DNA of 64,000 bases from Mongoliitalea daihaiensis (GCF_021596945.1 NZ_CP063779.1:1951001-2015000); one strand, 5' to 3'; positions 50,630 through 59,943 are shown, counted from the stretch's first letter. Made by a program: numbers and translations. The notes: generated from the sequence alone by a model not told the origin.

Positions 50630-51505
50630 ATGACTAAGCAACTTTCTATTTTCGTCCTTTTCCTTTTAATTTCCATCCAAGTGAGTGCACAATTTTCGTA
50701 CGATCTCCAAGGTCATAGGGGCAGCAGAGGTATTATGCCTGAAAACACGATACCTGCTATGATCAAAGCATTGGATTTGGGTTCTACCACCTTGGAACTA
50801 GATTTAGCCATTACCAAAGATGGATTTGTAATTCTTTCCCACGAGCCTTACATGAATCCAGTGATTTGCTTAGACCCTAAGGGAAATGAAATCCCTATGG
50901 AAAATAAGTCTCATAATATTTACCAACTGACCTATCAGGAGATTTTGGCATACGATTGTGGGTCCAAGTTTCATGCAGGATTTCCGGAGCAGGTGAAGTT
51001 CTTTGCTACCAAACCTAAGTTGGAAGATTTGTTTGTGGTAATAGAAAAATATGTCCATGATAATGGTCTTCAGCAACCTTTTTACAATATTGAAATTAAG
51101 AGTTCTGCGGAAGGCGATGGCGTATACCATCCAACTGTCCCAGAGTTTTCGGAAAAGGTAGTTCAGATCATAGAAAAGCATGTGGGCTGGGACAGAGTCA
51201 ATATACAATCTTTCGACTTTCGAGTGTTGAAGTACCTCCGATCAACTTACCCTCAGGTTCCCTTAGCGATGTTGATTACCAATGCAGGGAATTACGAAGC
51301 ATATTTGAATGAATTAGGCTTTCAACCGGAGATTTACTCTCCCTATTTTACAGGCTTGACGGCTACCATTGTCCAATCTCTGCAAGCAAAAGGCATGAAA
51401 GTCATCCCTTGGACAGTCAATACAACCGAGCAAATGGAGGCATTGCTGGAAATGGGGGTAGATGGGATTATTACGGACTATCCGAATTTGGCGCCAAAGT
51501 TTTGA
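50630..51505 (+). CDS. Glycerophosphodiester phosphodiesterase family protein, secreted
   Basis: This 291-residue protein has a Sec signal (LFVLFLLISIQVSAQ). It carries the GDPD core: LQGHRGSRGIMPENTIPAM with the catalytic His-Arg and Asn, LELDLAITKDGFVILSHEP with the metal-binding Glu/Asp and second His, IEIKSSAEGDG, and VIPWTVNTTEQMEALLEMGVDGIITDYP at the end. It would hydrolyse glycerophosphodiesters from membrane lipids to glycerol-3-phosphate plus alcohol, in the periplasm. Length and motif order are typical. It stands between two hairpins, so it is probably monocistronic. Confidence 0.94.
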   Translation: MTKQLSIFVLFLLISIQVSAQFSYDLQGHRGSRGIMPENTIPAMIKALDLGSTTLELDLAITKDGFVILSHEPYMNPVICLDPKGNEIPMENKSHNIYQLTYQEILAYDCGSKFHAGFPEQVKFFATKPKLEDLFVVIEKYVHDNGLQQPFYNIEIKSSAEGDGVYHPTVPEFSEKVVQIIEKHVGWDRVNIQSFDFRVLKYLRSTYPQVPLAMLITNAGNYEAYLNELGFQPEIYSPYFTGLTATIVQSLQAKGMKVIPWTVNTTEQMEALLEMGVDGIITDYPNLAPKF

Positions 51506-51595
51506 AGATAGTTTTTTGTCATTTTCATAAATTATTGTCTGAAGGATTAGATTGTCCTTTAACACATACTACTAGTTGTTAATGGTTTTTCAATA

Positions 51596-51613
51596 GGGAG
51601 AGATTTCTCTCCC
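51596..51613 (+). terminator. Short perfect hairpin before the DUF4221 gene
   Basis: GGGAGAGA-TT-TCTCTCCC stands 90 bases after the phosphodiesterase stop and 12 bases before the ATG at 51625. A T-rich tract follows. It may end the preceding transcript or mask the ribosome site of the next gene. Confidence 0.4.
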
Positions 51614-51624
51614 GACTTTATTTT

Positions 51625-52725
51625 ATGCGAATTTTACTGTCTTTTTATTGTGTCTTATGGTTGGTTTCTTGTCAATCCAGCGTAAAAAGTGATTTTGATT
51701 TAACCCTTGAGGTGTCGAGTTATCCTTTAGACGGAGCTGCTTACATGATTTTTGATATGCCTAATCATGTTCACATTGATACGTTAGTCAGTTTTGATCC
51801 CAATCAAAGAAAAGTTGTAAAAATCCCTCTTTTGGGCGGAACTCCCACTGAAAGAAGTCTTTTATTTGATTTCGATATGTATCCAAATACTTTTTACTAT
51901 ATCAATTCCGATTCTCTATTGTTCTCAACTGGAGATATTTTATTCCTTACTGACCAAAGTGGTAACCAATTCCATAGTGTCAGGTTATTTAAAAATCTTG
52001 ATGCAATAAAAGCGGAGGTTTACACCGAATTTCCCTACGATGGATTCTCAGACCATTTATTTTATGATGAGAGTTCACAATCTGTTTTGTATTATTTCGC
52101 AAAGAGAAGCCAAGTAGAAAAAAGAAAGGTATTTGGTAAAATAGATGTAAGATCAGGTGATTGGGAGAGCCTTCCCATTTATCATCCAAAGGAATATACA
52201 GGTGTTCCATTGAATTATACCACGTTTCCAAGTGTAACAGGGACTTCGAATGGGTTGGCTTATATATATTCCATTTCCTCTACAATTGTCAGTTATGATG
52301 CTCCTTCCAAAAGTCAAAAGGAAATCCTGATAAAAAGCTTTGAAGGTAAGCAGCATGCAGAACCACAGACCAACAGAGATACTTGGCCAACAAGTTACTT
52401 TGAAGATTGGGTTCTTTCGTCTCCTAATTACTTGAAGCTTATTTATGACCCTTACAGGAAAGTTTACTATCGCTTTTCTCAATCTGCATTGAACAGGTCA
52501 GCTGATGGGGAGGATTACTACACTTTTTTAGTGAAGAACAGAGAAGTGTATTTGTCTATTTTGGATGAGGAGTTTAATCTAATGTACAATAAAATGCTTC
52601 CCAAAGGGAAGTATGATCCGACAAAGAGTTTTGTTTTTTCAAAAGGATTATGGATACCTTTAGAATTGACCACTTTGGAAGAGGAAGATGGGCTTTATGG
52701 GGATTTATTTCAAATTGTTAAATAG
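51625..52725 (+). CDS. DUF4221-like lipoprotein
   Basis: This 366-residue protein has a lipoprotein signal (FYCVLWLVSCQSS). The body is beta-propeller-like, with short strands and aromatic residues (for example LLFDFDMYPNTFYYINSDSLLFSTGD, LKLIYDPYRKVYYRFSQSA and YLSILDEEFNLMYNKMLP). It matches the DUF4221 lipoproteins frequent in Cyclobacteriaceae, often in many copies, with unknown function. It has its own start and is followed by a 193-base gap with a promoter for the next gene. Confidence 0.78.
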   Translation: MRILLSFYCVLWLVSCQSSVKSDFDLTLEVSSYPLDGAAYMIFDMPNHVHIDTLVSFDPNQRKVVKIPLLGGTPTERSLLFDFDMYPNTFYYINSDSLLFSTGDILFLTDQSGNQFHSVRLFKNLDAIKAEVYTEFPYDGFSDHLFYDESSQSVLYYFAKRSQVEKRKVFGKIDVRSGDWESLPIYHPKEYTGVPLNYTTFPSVTGTSNGLAYIYSISSTIVSYDAPSKSQKEILIKSFEGKQHAEPQTNRDTWPTSYFEDWVLSSPNYLKLIYDPYRKVYYRFSQSALNRSADGEDYYTFLVKNREVYLSILDEEFNLMYNKMLPKGKYDPTKSFVFSKGLWIPLELTTLEEEDGLYGDLFQIVK

Positions 52726-52887
52726 GTTTTTTTCAACCAGTACCAGTAGCTAATCGTAAATCAATAGTGGATATAACATCATTTGTGCAACTGTTCAAAT
52801 GTGCATGGACTATCCAAGTTTGCTACTTCTTCAGGTGATTTTCCATTGACTTCACATTTCAACCTTCGGACTATCGGATTATATGCT

Positions 52888-52895
52888 TATTTTTG
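52888..52895 (+). promoter_or_regulatory. Bacteroidota -7 element TATTTTTG
   Basis: TATTTTTG fits TAnnTTTG and lies 23 bases before the ATG at 52919. A clear -33 element is not seen. Confidence 0.4.
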
Positions 52896-52918
52896 GCCTT
52901 CTTAACCAAAAGTAATGC

Positions 52919-54085
52919 ATGAAAATTGTTGAAGTAAGCAATCCAGGTCAACAAAAAGAGTTTTTGGAAATGGCTGTAAGGCTATACAAGCATGAGAAAA
53001 ACTGGATACGTCCCCTCGATAAGGATATTGAAGGCTTGTTTCATACAGAAACCAATAAGTTGTTTCGATTAGGTGGAAAGGCCAAGCGTTGGTTGTTACT
53101 CAATGATAAGAATGAAACGATTGGCAGGGTTGCCGCTTTTCTTCATCCAAAGTGGATAGAAGAGCAACCTACCGGAGGGCTGGGTTTTTTTGAATGCATC
53201 AATCATCAGGAAGCAGCTTTTCTTTTATTTGATACGGCTAAAGCTTGGTTGGAGTCTGAGGGGATGGAAGCGATGGATGGTCCTGTCAACTTTGGTGAGC
53301 GTGACAAGTGGTGGGGCTTGCTAGTGGAGGGTTTTTCTCCTCCTAACTACAATATGCCTTGGAATTTCCCTTACTACAAAGACTTTTTTGAAGCCTATGG
53401 ATTTCAGATTTACTTCAAGCAATTCACCTATATGCGTCCGGTGCAGGGAGTGGGGTTTGATGAGAAAATGGTGGCTCGAGCCAATGAAATCTTGAAAGAA
53501 CCTGATTTCCAGTTTAGACATCTAGAAGGGAAGGAGTTGAAGGAAAAGGCACCACAGTATTTTATGGATGTCTATAATAAGGCATGGTCTCGACACATGG
53601 GCAAAACCTTGACGCTTAAGGAAACACAATTGATGTTTGGTAAAATGAAGCCTATCATGGACCCAAGGTTGATTTATTTCGGATTTTATAAAGGTGAACC
53701 AATTTCATTTTTCATCAATATTCCGGAAATCAACCAAATCTTCAAGTATGTAGATGGGAAATTGGACCTTTGGGGGAAAATTAAATTTCTCTATAACAAG
53801 ACCTTCAATCCACCCAATAAAATGTTGGGGTTGGTTTTTGGTGTAATTCCAGATTTTCAAGGCAAAGGGATTGATTCTGCTATGATTATGGCATACAACG
53901 AGAAATTTGCACGGCATGATTGGTTTACTTATAAGACCATAGAGATGAACTGGATTGGAGATTTCAATCCCAAAATGATGCGGGTCTGCGAGCAATTGAA
54001 TGCGACCATCTATAAAACCCATCACACTTACAGGTTCTTATTTGATAGGTCAAAACCATTCAAGCGCCATAAGATATTTGAATAA
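52919..54085 (+). CDS. GNAT-superfamily-like N-acetyltransferase
   Basis: This 388-residue protein has an N-terminal part with YKHEKNWIRPLDKDIEGLF and WLLLNDKNETIGRVAAFLHPKW, and a C-terminal part with YFGFYKGEPISFFINIPEIN, LGLVFGVIPDFQGKGIDSAMIMAYN and IEMNWIGDFNPKMMRVCEQLNATIYKTHHTY. The PDFQGKGIDSA stretch looks like the acetyl-CoA-binding Q/RxxGxG/A motif. It resembles the YghO-like GNAT proteins. The substrate is unknown. The next gene starts about 36 bases downstream. Confidence 0.8.
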   Translation: MKIVEVSNPGQQKEFLEMAVRLYKHEKNWIRPLDKDIEGLFHTETNKLFRLGGKAKRWLLLNDKNETIGRVAAFLHPKWIEEQPTGGLGFFECINHQEAAFLLFDTAKAWLESEGMEAMDGPVNFGERDKWWGLLVEGFSPPNYNMPWNFPYYKDFFEAYGFQIYFKQFTYMRPVQGVGFDEKMVARANEILKEPDFQFRHLEGKELKEKAPQYFMDVYNKAWSRHMGKTLTLKETQLMFGKMKPIMDPRLIYFGFYKGEPISFFINIPEINQIFKYVDGKLDLWGKIKFLYNKTFNPPNKMLGLVFGVIPDFQGKGIDSAMIMAYNEKFARHDWFTYKTIEMNWIGDFNPKMMRVCEQLNATIYKTHHTYRFLFDRSKPFKRHKIFE

Positions 54086-54120
54086 TCGGAGGGCTTACCT
54101 CTTTTGAAAGTGAATAACAA

Positions 54121-55122
54121 ATGAATATGAAAAAATACGATGTAGTAGGTGTGGGTAACGCCTTAGTGGACATAGAATTTAAAGTAAGCGATAAATTCTT
54201 TGAGGATAATCAGGTAGAAAAAGGTTTGATGACCTTGGTAGATGAGGAGCGTCAGAATTCTTTGATGAGTGTCATCAATACCGAACAGGCAAAAAAGCAA
54301 TGCGGTGGATCGGCTGCCAATACAGTAATTGCCGTAAGTCAGTTTGGAGGAAAGTCTTACTATTGCTGTAAGGTTGCTAATGATGAATTAGGACACTTTT
54401 ATTTGCAGGATTTGGCTGATTCAGGTGTTGATAATAATCTTCAAGTAGATAAGTTGCAGGATGGAATCACAGGCAAGTGCTTGGTAATGGTGACGGATGA
54501 CTCCGAACGCACGATGAACACGTTCTTGGGGATTACTCAAAATTTCTCAGTTGCTGAGGTCAATGAAGCAGCTATCAAAGATTCCAAATATTTATTTATC
54601 GAAGGATACTTGGTGACTTCCCCCAATGGTAAAGAGGCCATGATGCATGCGAAAAAAATCGCTGAGGAAGCTGGTACAAAAGTAGCGTTGACATTCTCTG
54701 ACCCTGCTATGGTGAAGTATTTCAAGAATGCGTTTGAAGACGTGATTGGACCGAGTGTAGATTTATTGTTTGCCAACGAGGAAGAAGCTTTGTTGTTTAC
54801 AGGGAAAGAAACCTTGGCCGAAGCAAGAGAAGAGATGAAAAAGGCAGCAAAGCACTTTGTCATTACCCAAGGGAAAAATGGAGCGATGATTTTTGATGGT
54901 GATACGTTCATTGATATCGAGCCTTACAAAACTGTCGCTGTGGATAGTAATGGGGCAGGAGATATGTTTGCCGGTGCATTTATGTATGGCATTACCAATG
55001 GTCATAGTTATGCATCAAGTGGTAAGCTAGCTTCCATGGCAAGTTCAAGAATTGTAAGCCAGTTTGGTCCCCGATTAAAATGGCATGAAGCAAAGGAAAT
55101 TCTTACACGATTGAATCCGTAA
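54121..55122 (+). CDS. PfkB-family kinase, adenosine-kinase-like
   Basis: This 333-residue PfkB kinase has VGVGNALVDIEFKVSD at the N-terminus, QCGGSAANTVIAVSQFGGK, LVMVTDDSERTMNTFLG and the catalytic VDSNGAGDMFAGAFMYGI. The NTFLG/CGGSAANT wording is typical of the adenosine kinase/ribokinase-like proteins of Bacteroidota. It would phosphorylate adenosine or a related nucleoside in purine salvage. A second ATG two codons on is possible as start. It is unrelated in position to the sugar-kinase operon at 12 kb. A perfect hairpin terminator follows its stop. Confidence 0.88.
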   Translation: MNMKKYDVVGVGNALVDIEFKVSDKFFEDNQVEKGLMTLVDEERQNSLMSVINTEQAKKQCGGSAANTVIAVSQFGGKSYYCCKVANDELGHFYLQDLADSGVDNNLQVDKLQDGITGKCLVMVTDDSERTMNTFLGITQNFSVAEVNEAAIKDSKYLFIEGYLVTSPNGKEAMMHAKKIAEEAGTKVALTFSDPAMVKYFKNAFEDVIGPSVDLLFANEEEALLFTGKETLAEAREEMKKAAKHFVITQGKNGAMIFDGDTFIDIEPYKTVAVDSNGAGDMFAGAFMYGITNGHSYASSGKLASMASSRIVSQFGPRLKWHEAKEILTRLNP

Positions 55123-55130
55123 AGCAGCTA

Positions 55131-55165
55131 AAAAATCCGAGGTACACACTTCGGATTTTTTTTAA
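55131..55165 (+). terminator. Terminator of the adenosine-kinase-like gene
   Basis: AAAAATCCGA (55131-55140) and TCGGATTTTT (55151-55160) form a perfect 10-bp stem with a T-run extending to about 55163. Confidence 0.85.
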
Positions 55166-55372
55166 AACATATAATTATTCGAAGACAAATAATATTTTTT
55201 AAGTATTTGAATAGTTGTTTTTTGCTATTTAGGCACATTAAACGTTTAATTTCTTTTGCAGATAGTTTTTTTTAAATTCCATTTTATATTTTAGAAGCCT
55301 GAAAAATATTGGGATCTAGCCTTAGATGAATAAAACATTCGATTTGTCTCAGAACTTTAAACTATATCGATC

Positions 55373-55507
55373 ATGAAAACTGAAAGAACATCATTTAAAA
55401 ATCTCCTTCTTATCGGGGCCTTTCTTTTGTTTTGCACTTTGATTTATTTTAGTGGAGCATTTGGAAACTTTATGGAAGGCTGGAATTCGGTCACTTGTTG
55501 CGAATGA
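55373..55507 (+). CDS. Small predicted membrane protein (44 residues)
   Basis: The frame begins with ATG at 55373 and ends with TGA at 55505-55507. The product (MKTERTSFKNLLLIGAFLLF... GFGNFMEGWNSVTCCE-like end) has a basic N-terminus, one hydrophobic segment of about 16 residues (LLLIGAFLLFCTLIYF) and a Trp/Cys-containing tail. This is the pattern of a small inner-membrane protein. It lies alone in the gap between the adenosine-kinase-like and M16 genes. No homologous family is recognised; it could also be accidental. Confidence 0.5.
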   Translation: MKTERTSFKNLLLIGAFLLFCTLIYFSGAFGNFMEGWNSVTCCE

Positions 55508-55701
55508 TTGTTTAATGCGAGCAATGCAATAGTCTTAATTGATGTTAATATTTCATTAGCCAATTAATCTTGGTATAATTTTGACTATGAATAAGAAAAA
55601 GTGTCAGCCGCAGGTTTTTATGTGTAGATGTTCGCATCCGAACGATTAAACAAAATTTTATTTCAAGTAGTAATACTAATATAACCCTAATTTATAAATA
55701 T
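55508..55701 (+). other. Intergenic region with a possible promoter and a 20-codon frame
   Basis: TAATTTTG at 55576-55583 fits the -7 pattern and is followed at once by an ATG (55587) opening a 20-codon frame rich in Cys and Lys that ends at 55649. The rest of the gap before the M16 gene is AT-rich and unremarkable. Confidence 0.3.
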
Positions 55702-57030
55702 ATGAGAAAGTTTACCTTCTTTTTCTCTCTGGTCTTTTTGGTGAGTTCACTCAGCTGGGCACAGACAAAAATCGAATTCAAGGAAATGACCTTGGAGAAT
55801 GGTTTACATGTGATTATGCATCAAGATAACAGTACGCCTATTGTGGCAGTATCTGTATTGTATCATGTTGGTTCTAAAAATGAGCGTCCTGACCGAACAG
55901 GTTTTGCACACTTCTTTGAGCACTTATTATTTGAGGGAACTGAAAATATTCCTCGTGGTGAGTACATGAATAAGATACAAGCAATCGGTGGTACCTTGAA
56001 TGCTTTTACCTCCAATGATATTACCTATTATTATGAAATTGTACCATCCAATCAATTGGAAACAGCTCTTTACATGGAGTCAGAGCGTATGCTCCATCCT
56101 AAAATTGATCAGATTGGGGTAGATACGCAACGTGAAGTTATCAAGGAAGAAAAAAGACAATCTTATGATAACCGTCCATACGGTACCATTCTTCCTGAAA
56201 CTATGAAGCGTGCGTTTTTAGAGCATCCCTATCAGTGGCCTGTCATTGGGTCAATGGATCATTTGGACGCTGCGCAGTTGCAAGAATTCATGGATTTTCA
56301 CAAATCATATTATGTACCTAACAATGCAGTATTGACCATTGCAGGTGATATTGACTTTGCTCAAACAGAGGCTTGGGTAAAGGCATACTTTGCAGAAGTT
56401 CCAAAAGGCCCTGCAGACTTTTACAGACCTGCAATAAAAGAACCTAAGAAAACTACTGAAACAAGGGATATCGTTTATGATAATATTCAAATTCCAGCGA
56501 TTATTCAGGCTTACAATTTACCTAAAAAGAATCATCCAGATTCTTATGCAATGTCGATGTTATCCACTTATCTGACAGGGGGTAATTCTTCTTTAATGAC
56601 CAAAGAGTTGGTAGACAAGCAACAGAAAGCATTGGCAGTGGCAGCCATTCCATTGGACTTGGAAGATGGCGGGGTGTTTTTGATGTATGCTATTACCAAC
56701 ATGGGAATCGAACCTAAGGATTTGGAAAATGAAATGGATGGTTTGCTAGCTCAGGTGCAAAAAAATGGCATTTCCGAGGAGGATTTTTTGAAATTGCAAA
56801 ACATCATTGAAAATAATGTGGTCAGTCAAAATGCTTCTATGGCAGGTATTGCTCAGAATTTGGCAGAGGCTAAAGTGTTTTTTGGGAATACCAATTATAT
56901 CAATCAGACGCTAGACCAATATAGAAAGGTGACTCGGGAAGATATTCAGCGAGTAGCGAATGAGTATCTGACGTTGGATGGAAGAGTAGTATTGTACTAC
57001 TTGCCTAAATCAGCTCAAGTAGAAGAATAA
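55702..57030 (+). CDS. M16-family zinc metallopeptidase, active subunit
   Basis: This 442-residue secreted protease has a signal ending at SWAQ. The inverted zinc motif HFFEH is at 70-74 and a third ligand is probably the Glu in QREVIKEEKRQ. The DITYYYEIVPSNQLETALYMESERM stretch is typical of the family. It cleaves peptides in the periplasm. The second M16-like gene follows 30 bases later and lacks the zinc motif, so the two likely form a heterodimer in which this subunit is catalytic. Length is a single half of a classical M16 chain. Confidence 0.95.
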   Translation: MRKFTFFFSLVFLVSSLSWAQTKIEFKEMTLENGLHVIMHQDNSTPIVAVSVLYHVGSKNERPDRTGFAHFFEHLLFEGTENIPRGEYMNKIQAIGGTLNAFTSNDITYYYEIVPSNQLETALYMESERMLHPKIDQIGVDTQREVIKEEKRQSYDNRPYGTILPETMKRAFLEHPYQWPVIGSMDHLDAAQLQEFMDFHKSYYVPNNAVLTIAGDIDFAQTEAWVKAYFAEVPKGPADFYRPAIKEPKKTTETRDIVYDNIQIPAIIQAYNLPKKNHPDSYAMSMLSTYLTGGNSSLMTKELVDKQQKALAVAAIPLDLEDGGVFLMYAITNMGIEPKDLENEMDGLLAQVQKNGISEEDFLKLQNIIENNVVSQNASMAGIAQNLAEAKVFFGNTNYINQTLDQYRKVTREDIQRVANEYLTLDGRVVLYYLPKSAQVEE

Positions 57031-57060
57031 TTGAATGCGGATTTTTAATTACAAGAAAAT

Positions 57061-59103
57061 ATGAAAAAACTACTAATATTCGTTTTAATGGCTGCGTTTG
57101 CCAATATGGCCGTAGCACAGATAGACCGTTCTCGCTATCCAGACCCTGCTCCAGCAAGGGAAATCAAATTAGGAAATGCGGATTCCTTTACACTTCCCAA
57201 TGGACTAAAGGTATTTGTCGTTGAAAACAATAAATTACCTAGAGTTGCATTCTCGTTAGTTTTAGATAGAGATCCTATTTTAGAAGGAGAAAAATCCGGA
57301 ATGTTGGGAATGTATGGAGAGATGGTCATGGGGGGCACAAAAACACGTACCAAAGATCAATTGGATGAAGAAATTGATTTCATTGGTGCTAGTATCTCTG
57401 CAAGTGCTTCTTCCATCTTTGGTTCTTCCCTAAAAAAACATCAGGATAAATTATTGGAACTGATGGCTGATGTGATGTACAATCCTACTTTTCCTGAAGA
57501 AGAATTAGACAAGTTGAGAAAGCAAGCAATCACAGGTTTAGCTGCCAGCAAAGATGATCCCAATGCAATTTCAGGAAGATTGGCTTCCAAATTAAATTTT
57601 GGTAATGAGCATCCATACGGCGAAGATGAAAGTGAATCAACACTAAACAACATCACGGTGGATGATTTTAAATCCTATTATGCAACTTATTTCAAGCCAA
57701 ATATAGCTTATCTAGCAATTGTTGGAAATATTAATAAGTCGGAAGCAGAGCAATTGGTTAACAAGTATTTCAGTAAGTGGGGAAAAGGTACTGTACCTTC
57801 CAAAACTTATGCAAAGCCTGCAGCGCCTGAGCAATCTTTTGTTGCATTTGTAGATAGAGCAGCATCTGTTCAGTCGGTAGTAAACATTACCTATCCCATG
57901 GAGATGCACCTGACCAATCCTGATTATATTGCCTCTAGAGTTTTAAATTATATTTTGGGTGGAGGTTCATCCTCACGTTTATTTATGAACTTAAGAGAGG
58001 ATAAAGGATATACATACGGTGCTTATTCTTCTATTGGTTCGGATAAATTGATCACAAGTTTCCGAGCAAATGCCAGTGTAAAACAAACAGCTACTGATTC
58101 TGCGATCTATGAAATGGTCTATGAAATCAGAAACTTACGTGATAATGGAATTACCGAAGAAGAACTTGTAGCTGCAAAGGCGAATTTGAGTGGTTCCTTT
58201 GGCCGTTCTTTAGAATCACCTTCCACGATTGCCAACTTTGCAATCAATACAGAGCGTTATAAGTTACCTAAAGATTTTTACAGTACGTATTTACAACAGT
58301 TGAATGCTTTGACTGTGGCTGATATCAATGCCGCTGCTAAAAAATATCTGAAACCGGATAACTTGTACATCACGGTGGTGGGGAATGGTTCAGAAATTGA
58401 AAGTTCCTTGATGGCTTTTGGTGAAGTGAAGCGATTCAATAATGTTGGAGAACCTGAAAGACAAATTGCCATGTCTGCTGATGTTAGTGCTCAAGATGTG
58501 ATTGATGCGTATATAGCTGCTATTGGCGGTGCTGCCAATGTGCGGAATATCAAAACTTCAAGAATAGAATCTGTTGCCGAAATCCAAGGAATGAAGCTGC
58601 AAATCAACTCTGTTTTTGATCAGCCTAACATGTCTTTCAGCCAAAAAACCATCGTAATGGGAAATGTGGCATCCAATACATCTGTGGTTAATGGAAAAGC
58701 TTCTGTTGTTGCAAATGGTCAGTCTATCCCATTGAATGATGAGGCTGAGGAAGCGATCAAAATGGGTATGTATCTTATCCCAGAAATCCATTTCGATGAT
58801 TTGGGTTATACAGTTGAATTGGACGGTATCAAGGATGTCGAAGGTCAGGATGCGTACAAGTTAATTGTCTCCAATCCCATGGGAACCAAGCAAACGCATT
58901 ACTTCAGCGTTGAGACAGGTTTGAAGATCAAAACTGAATCAGCAGAGGCTGGAGAAATGATGTATGGAGACTATAAGGAAGTGGATGGTGTGAAATATCC
59001 TATGTTAATGGTGATGAAATCCCCAATGTTGCCAATGGCCTTGGAAACAAGAGTGGAAAAAATCGAATTCAATGCGGCCGTTTCTGCTGAGGATTTTAAA
59101 TAA
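57061..59103 (+). CDS. M16-like protein, inactive subunit, with LolA-like C-terminal domain
   Basis: This 680-residue secreted protein has a signal ending at VAVAQ. Residues about 25-470 are an M16-type pair of domains (LPNGLKVFVVENNKLPRVAFSLVLD, YGEMVMGGTKTRTKDQLDEEIDFIGASISASAS, GGGSSSRLFMNLREDKGYTYGAYSS). HxxEH is absent, so the subunit is probably non-catalytic. The last 200 residues are an extra domain (DVIDAYIAAIGGAANVRNIK ... AYKLIVSNPMGTKQTHYFSVETGLKIKTESAEAG) resembling outer-membrane lipoprotein-sorting (LolA-like) sequences. The same domain recurs alone in the next gene. The pair is probably co-transcribed with the upstream active subunit. Confidence 0.92.
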   Translation: MKKLLIFVLMAAFANMAVAQIDRSRYPDPAPAREIKLGNADSFTLPNGLKVFVVENNKLPRVAFSLVLDRDPILEGEKSGMLGMYGEMVMGGTKTRTKDQLDEEIDFIGASISASASSIFGSSLKKHQDKLLELMADVMYNPTFPEEELDKLRKQAITGLAASKDDPNAISGRLASKLNFGNEHPYGEDESESTLNNITVDDFKSYYATYFKPNIAYLAIVGNINKSEAEQLVNKYFSKWGKGTVPSKTYAKPAAPEQSFVAFVDRAASVQSVVNITYPMEMHLTNPDYIASRVLNYILGGGSSSRLFMNLREDKGYTYGAYSSIGSDKLITSFRANASVKQTATDSAIYEMVYEIRNLRDNGITEEELVAAKANLSGSFGRSLESPSTIANFAINTERYKLPKDFYSTYLQQLNALTVADINAAAKKYLKPDNLYITVVGNGSEIESSLMAFGEVKRFNNVGEPERQIAMSADVSAQDVIDAYIAAIGGAANVRNIKTSRIESVAEIQGMKLQINSVFDQPNMSFSQKTIVMGNVASNTSVVNGKASVVANGQSIPLNDEAEEAIKMGMYLIPEIHFDDLGYTVELDGIKDVEGQDAYKLIVSNPMGTKQTHYFSVETGLKIKTESAEAGEMMYGDYKEVDGVKYPMLMVMKSPMLPMALETRVEKIEFNAAVSAEDFK

Positions 59104-59113
59104 TTGAATAGAA

Positions 59114-59136
59114 GGGAGCATGATGCTCCCTTTTTT
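59114..59136 (+). terminator. Terminator of the M16 pair
   Basis: GGGAGCA-TGA-TGCTCCC followed by TTTTTTA, 10 bases after the M16-like stop. Confidence 0.85.
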
Positions 59137-59169
59137 ATAGTTTTAAACTCTAGCCTTTATTAATCATAC

Positions 59170-59892
59170 ATGAAAAAACTTCTATCACTTTGGGTAATGG
59201 TAGCTTTCTTAGCTGCACAAAGTTTTGCTTCTATTGGGGAGTCAACCGAAGCAAATACAGGAATAGTTGAAAATGATCCAGCATCTATTATTTCTAAGTA
59301 CATTCAAGCGGTTGGTGGTGCAGAAAATGTTGCAAAAATTAAAAACTCTACCATGATTATGGAAGCTTCTGTACAAGGGGCTACATTAGTCATGACAACA
59401 GTTTCTGATAGTGAAAATAGCCGAATGATGCAGCAAACTGCCTTCATGGGCAATGTAGCCTCAAAAACCATTTACAAAGATGGAAAGGCTAAGGCAATGG
59501 CTATGGGCCAAGAGCAAGCTATTCCTGATGAAATGGCAGAAATGTTAAAAATTCAAACCTATGCTTTCCCTGAAGCCCAATACGAAGCCATGGGTTATAA
59601 AATGGAGGTGCAGGGAATAAAGAAAGTAAAAAAGGAAGATGCCTATAAATTGGTATTGACTGCTCCCAACGGCATGAAGACCACAGAATTTTACTCTGTT
59701 GAATCCGGACTAAAACTAAGGGTAAGTTCGGATGCTACTGGGGAAATCACCTATCAGGATTATCAAGAGAAAGATGGGGTATTGGTCCCAATGAAGTTAA
59801 CTATCGTTAGTCCAATGCTTCCTATGGAATTAGAAGCAAAAGTGATTCAAGTGACCTTTAATTCTAATTTAAGCGATTCTGATTTCAATTAA
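59170..59892 (+). CDS. Stand-alone paralog of the M16-like C-terminal domain
   Basis: This 240-residue protein has a signal (LLSLWVMVAFLAAQSFA). The mature part is clearly related to the last 200 residues of the preceding protein. IISKYIQAVGGAENVAKIKNST matches VIDAYIAAIGGAANVRNIKTS, and FMGNVASKTIYKDGKA matches VMGNVASNTSVVNGKA. The KEDAYKLVLTAPNGMKTTEFYSVESGLKLRVSS part matches too. Domain duplication has therefore given a free copy. The function is unknown; the LolA-like look suggests handling of a lipid or hydrophobic ligand. A terminator separates it from the M16 pair. Confidence 0.85.
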   Translation: MKKLLSLWVMVAFLAAQSFASIGESTEANTGIVENDPASIISKYIQAVGGAENVAKIKNSTMIMEASVQGATLVMTTVSDSENSRMMQQTAFMGNVASKTIYKDGKAKAMAMGQEQAIPDEMAEMLKIQTYAFPEAQYEAMGYKMEVQGIKKVKKEDAYKLVLTAPNGMKTTEFYSVESGLKLRVSSDATGEITYQDYQEKDGVLVPMKLTIVSPMLPMELEAKVIQVTFNSNLSDSDFN

Positions 59893-59910
59893 ATCTGATT
59901 TCAATTAAAG

Positions 59911-59943
59911 AAGAGAGGCCTCGTACAAGGCCTCTCTTTTTTA
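59911..59943. terminator. Bidirectional terminator between convergent genes
   Basis: AAGAGAGGCCT (59911-59921) and AGGCCTCTCTT (59928-59938) form an 11-bp stem with a short loop. T-runs on both strands serve the gene on the left and the M61 gene on the right. Confidence 0.85.
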
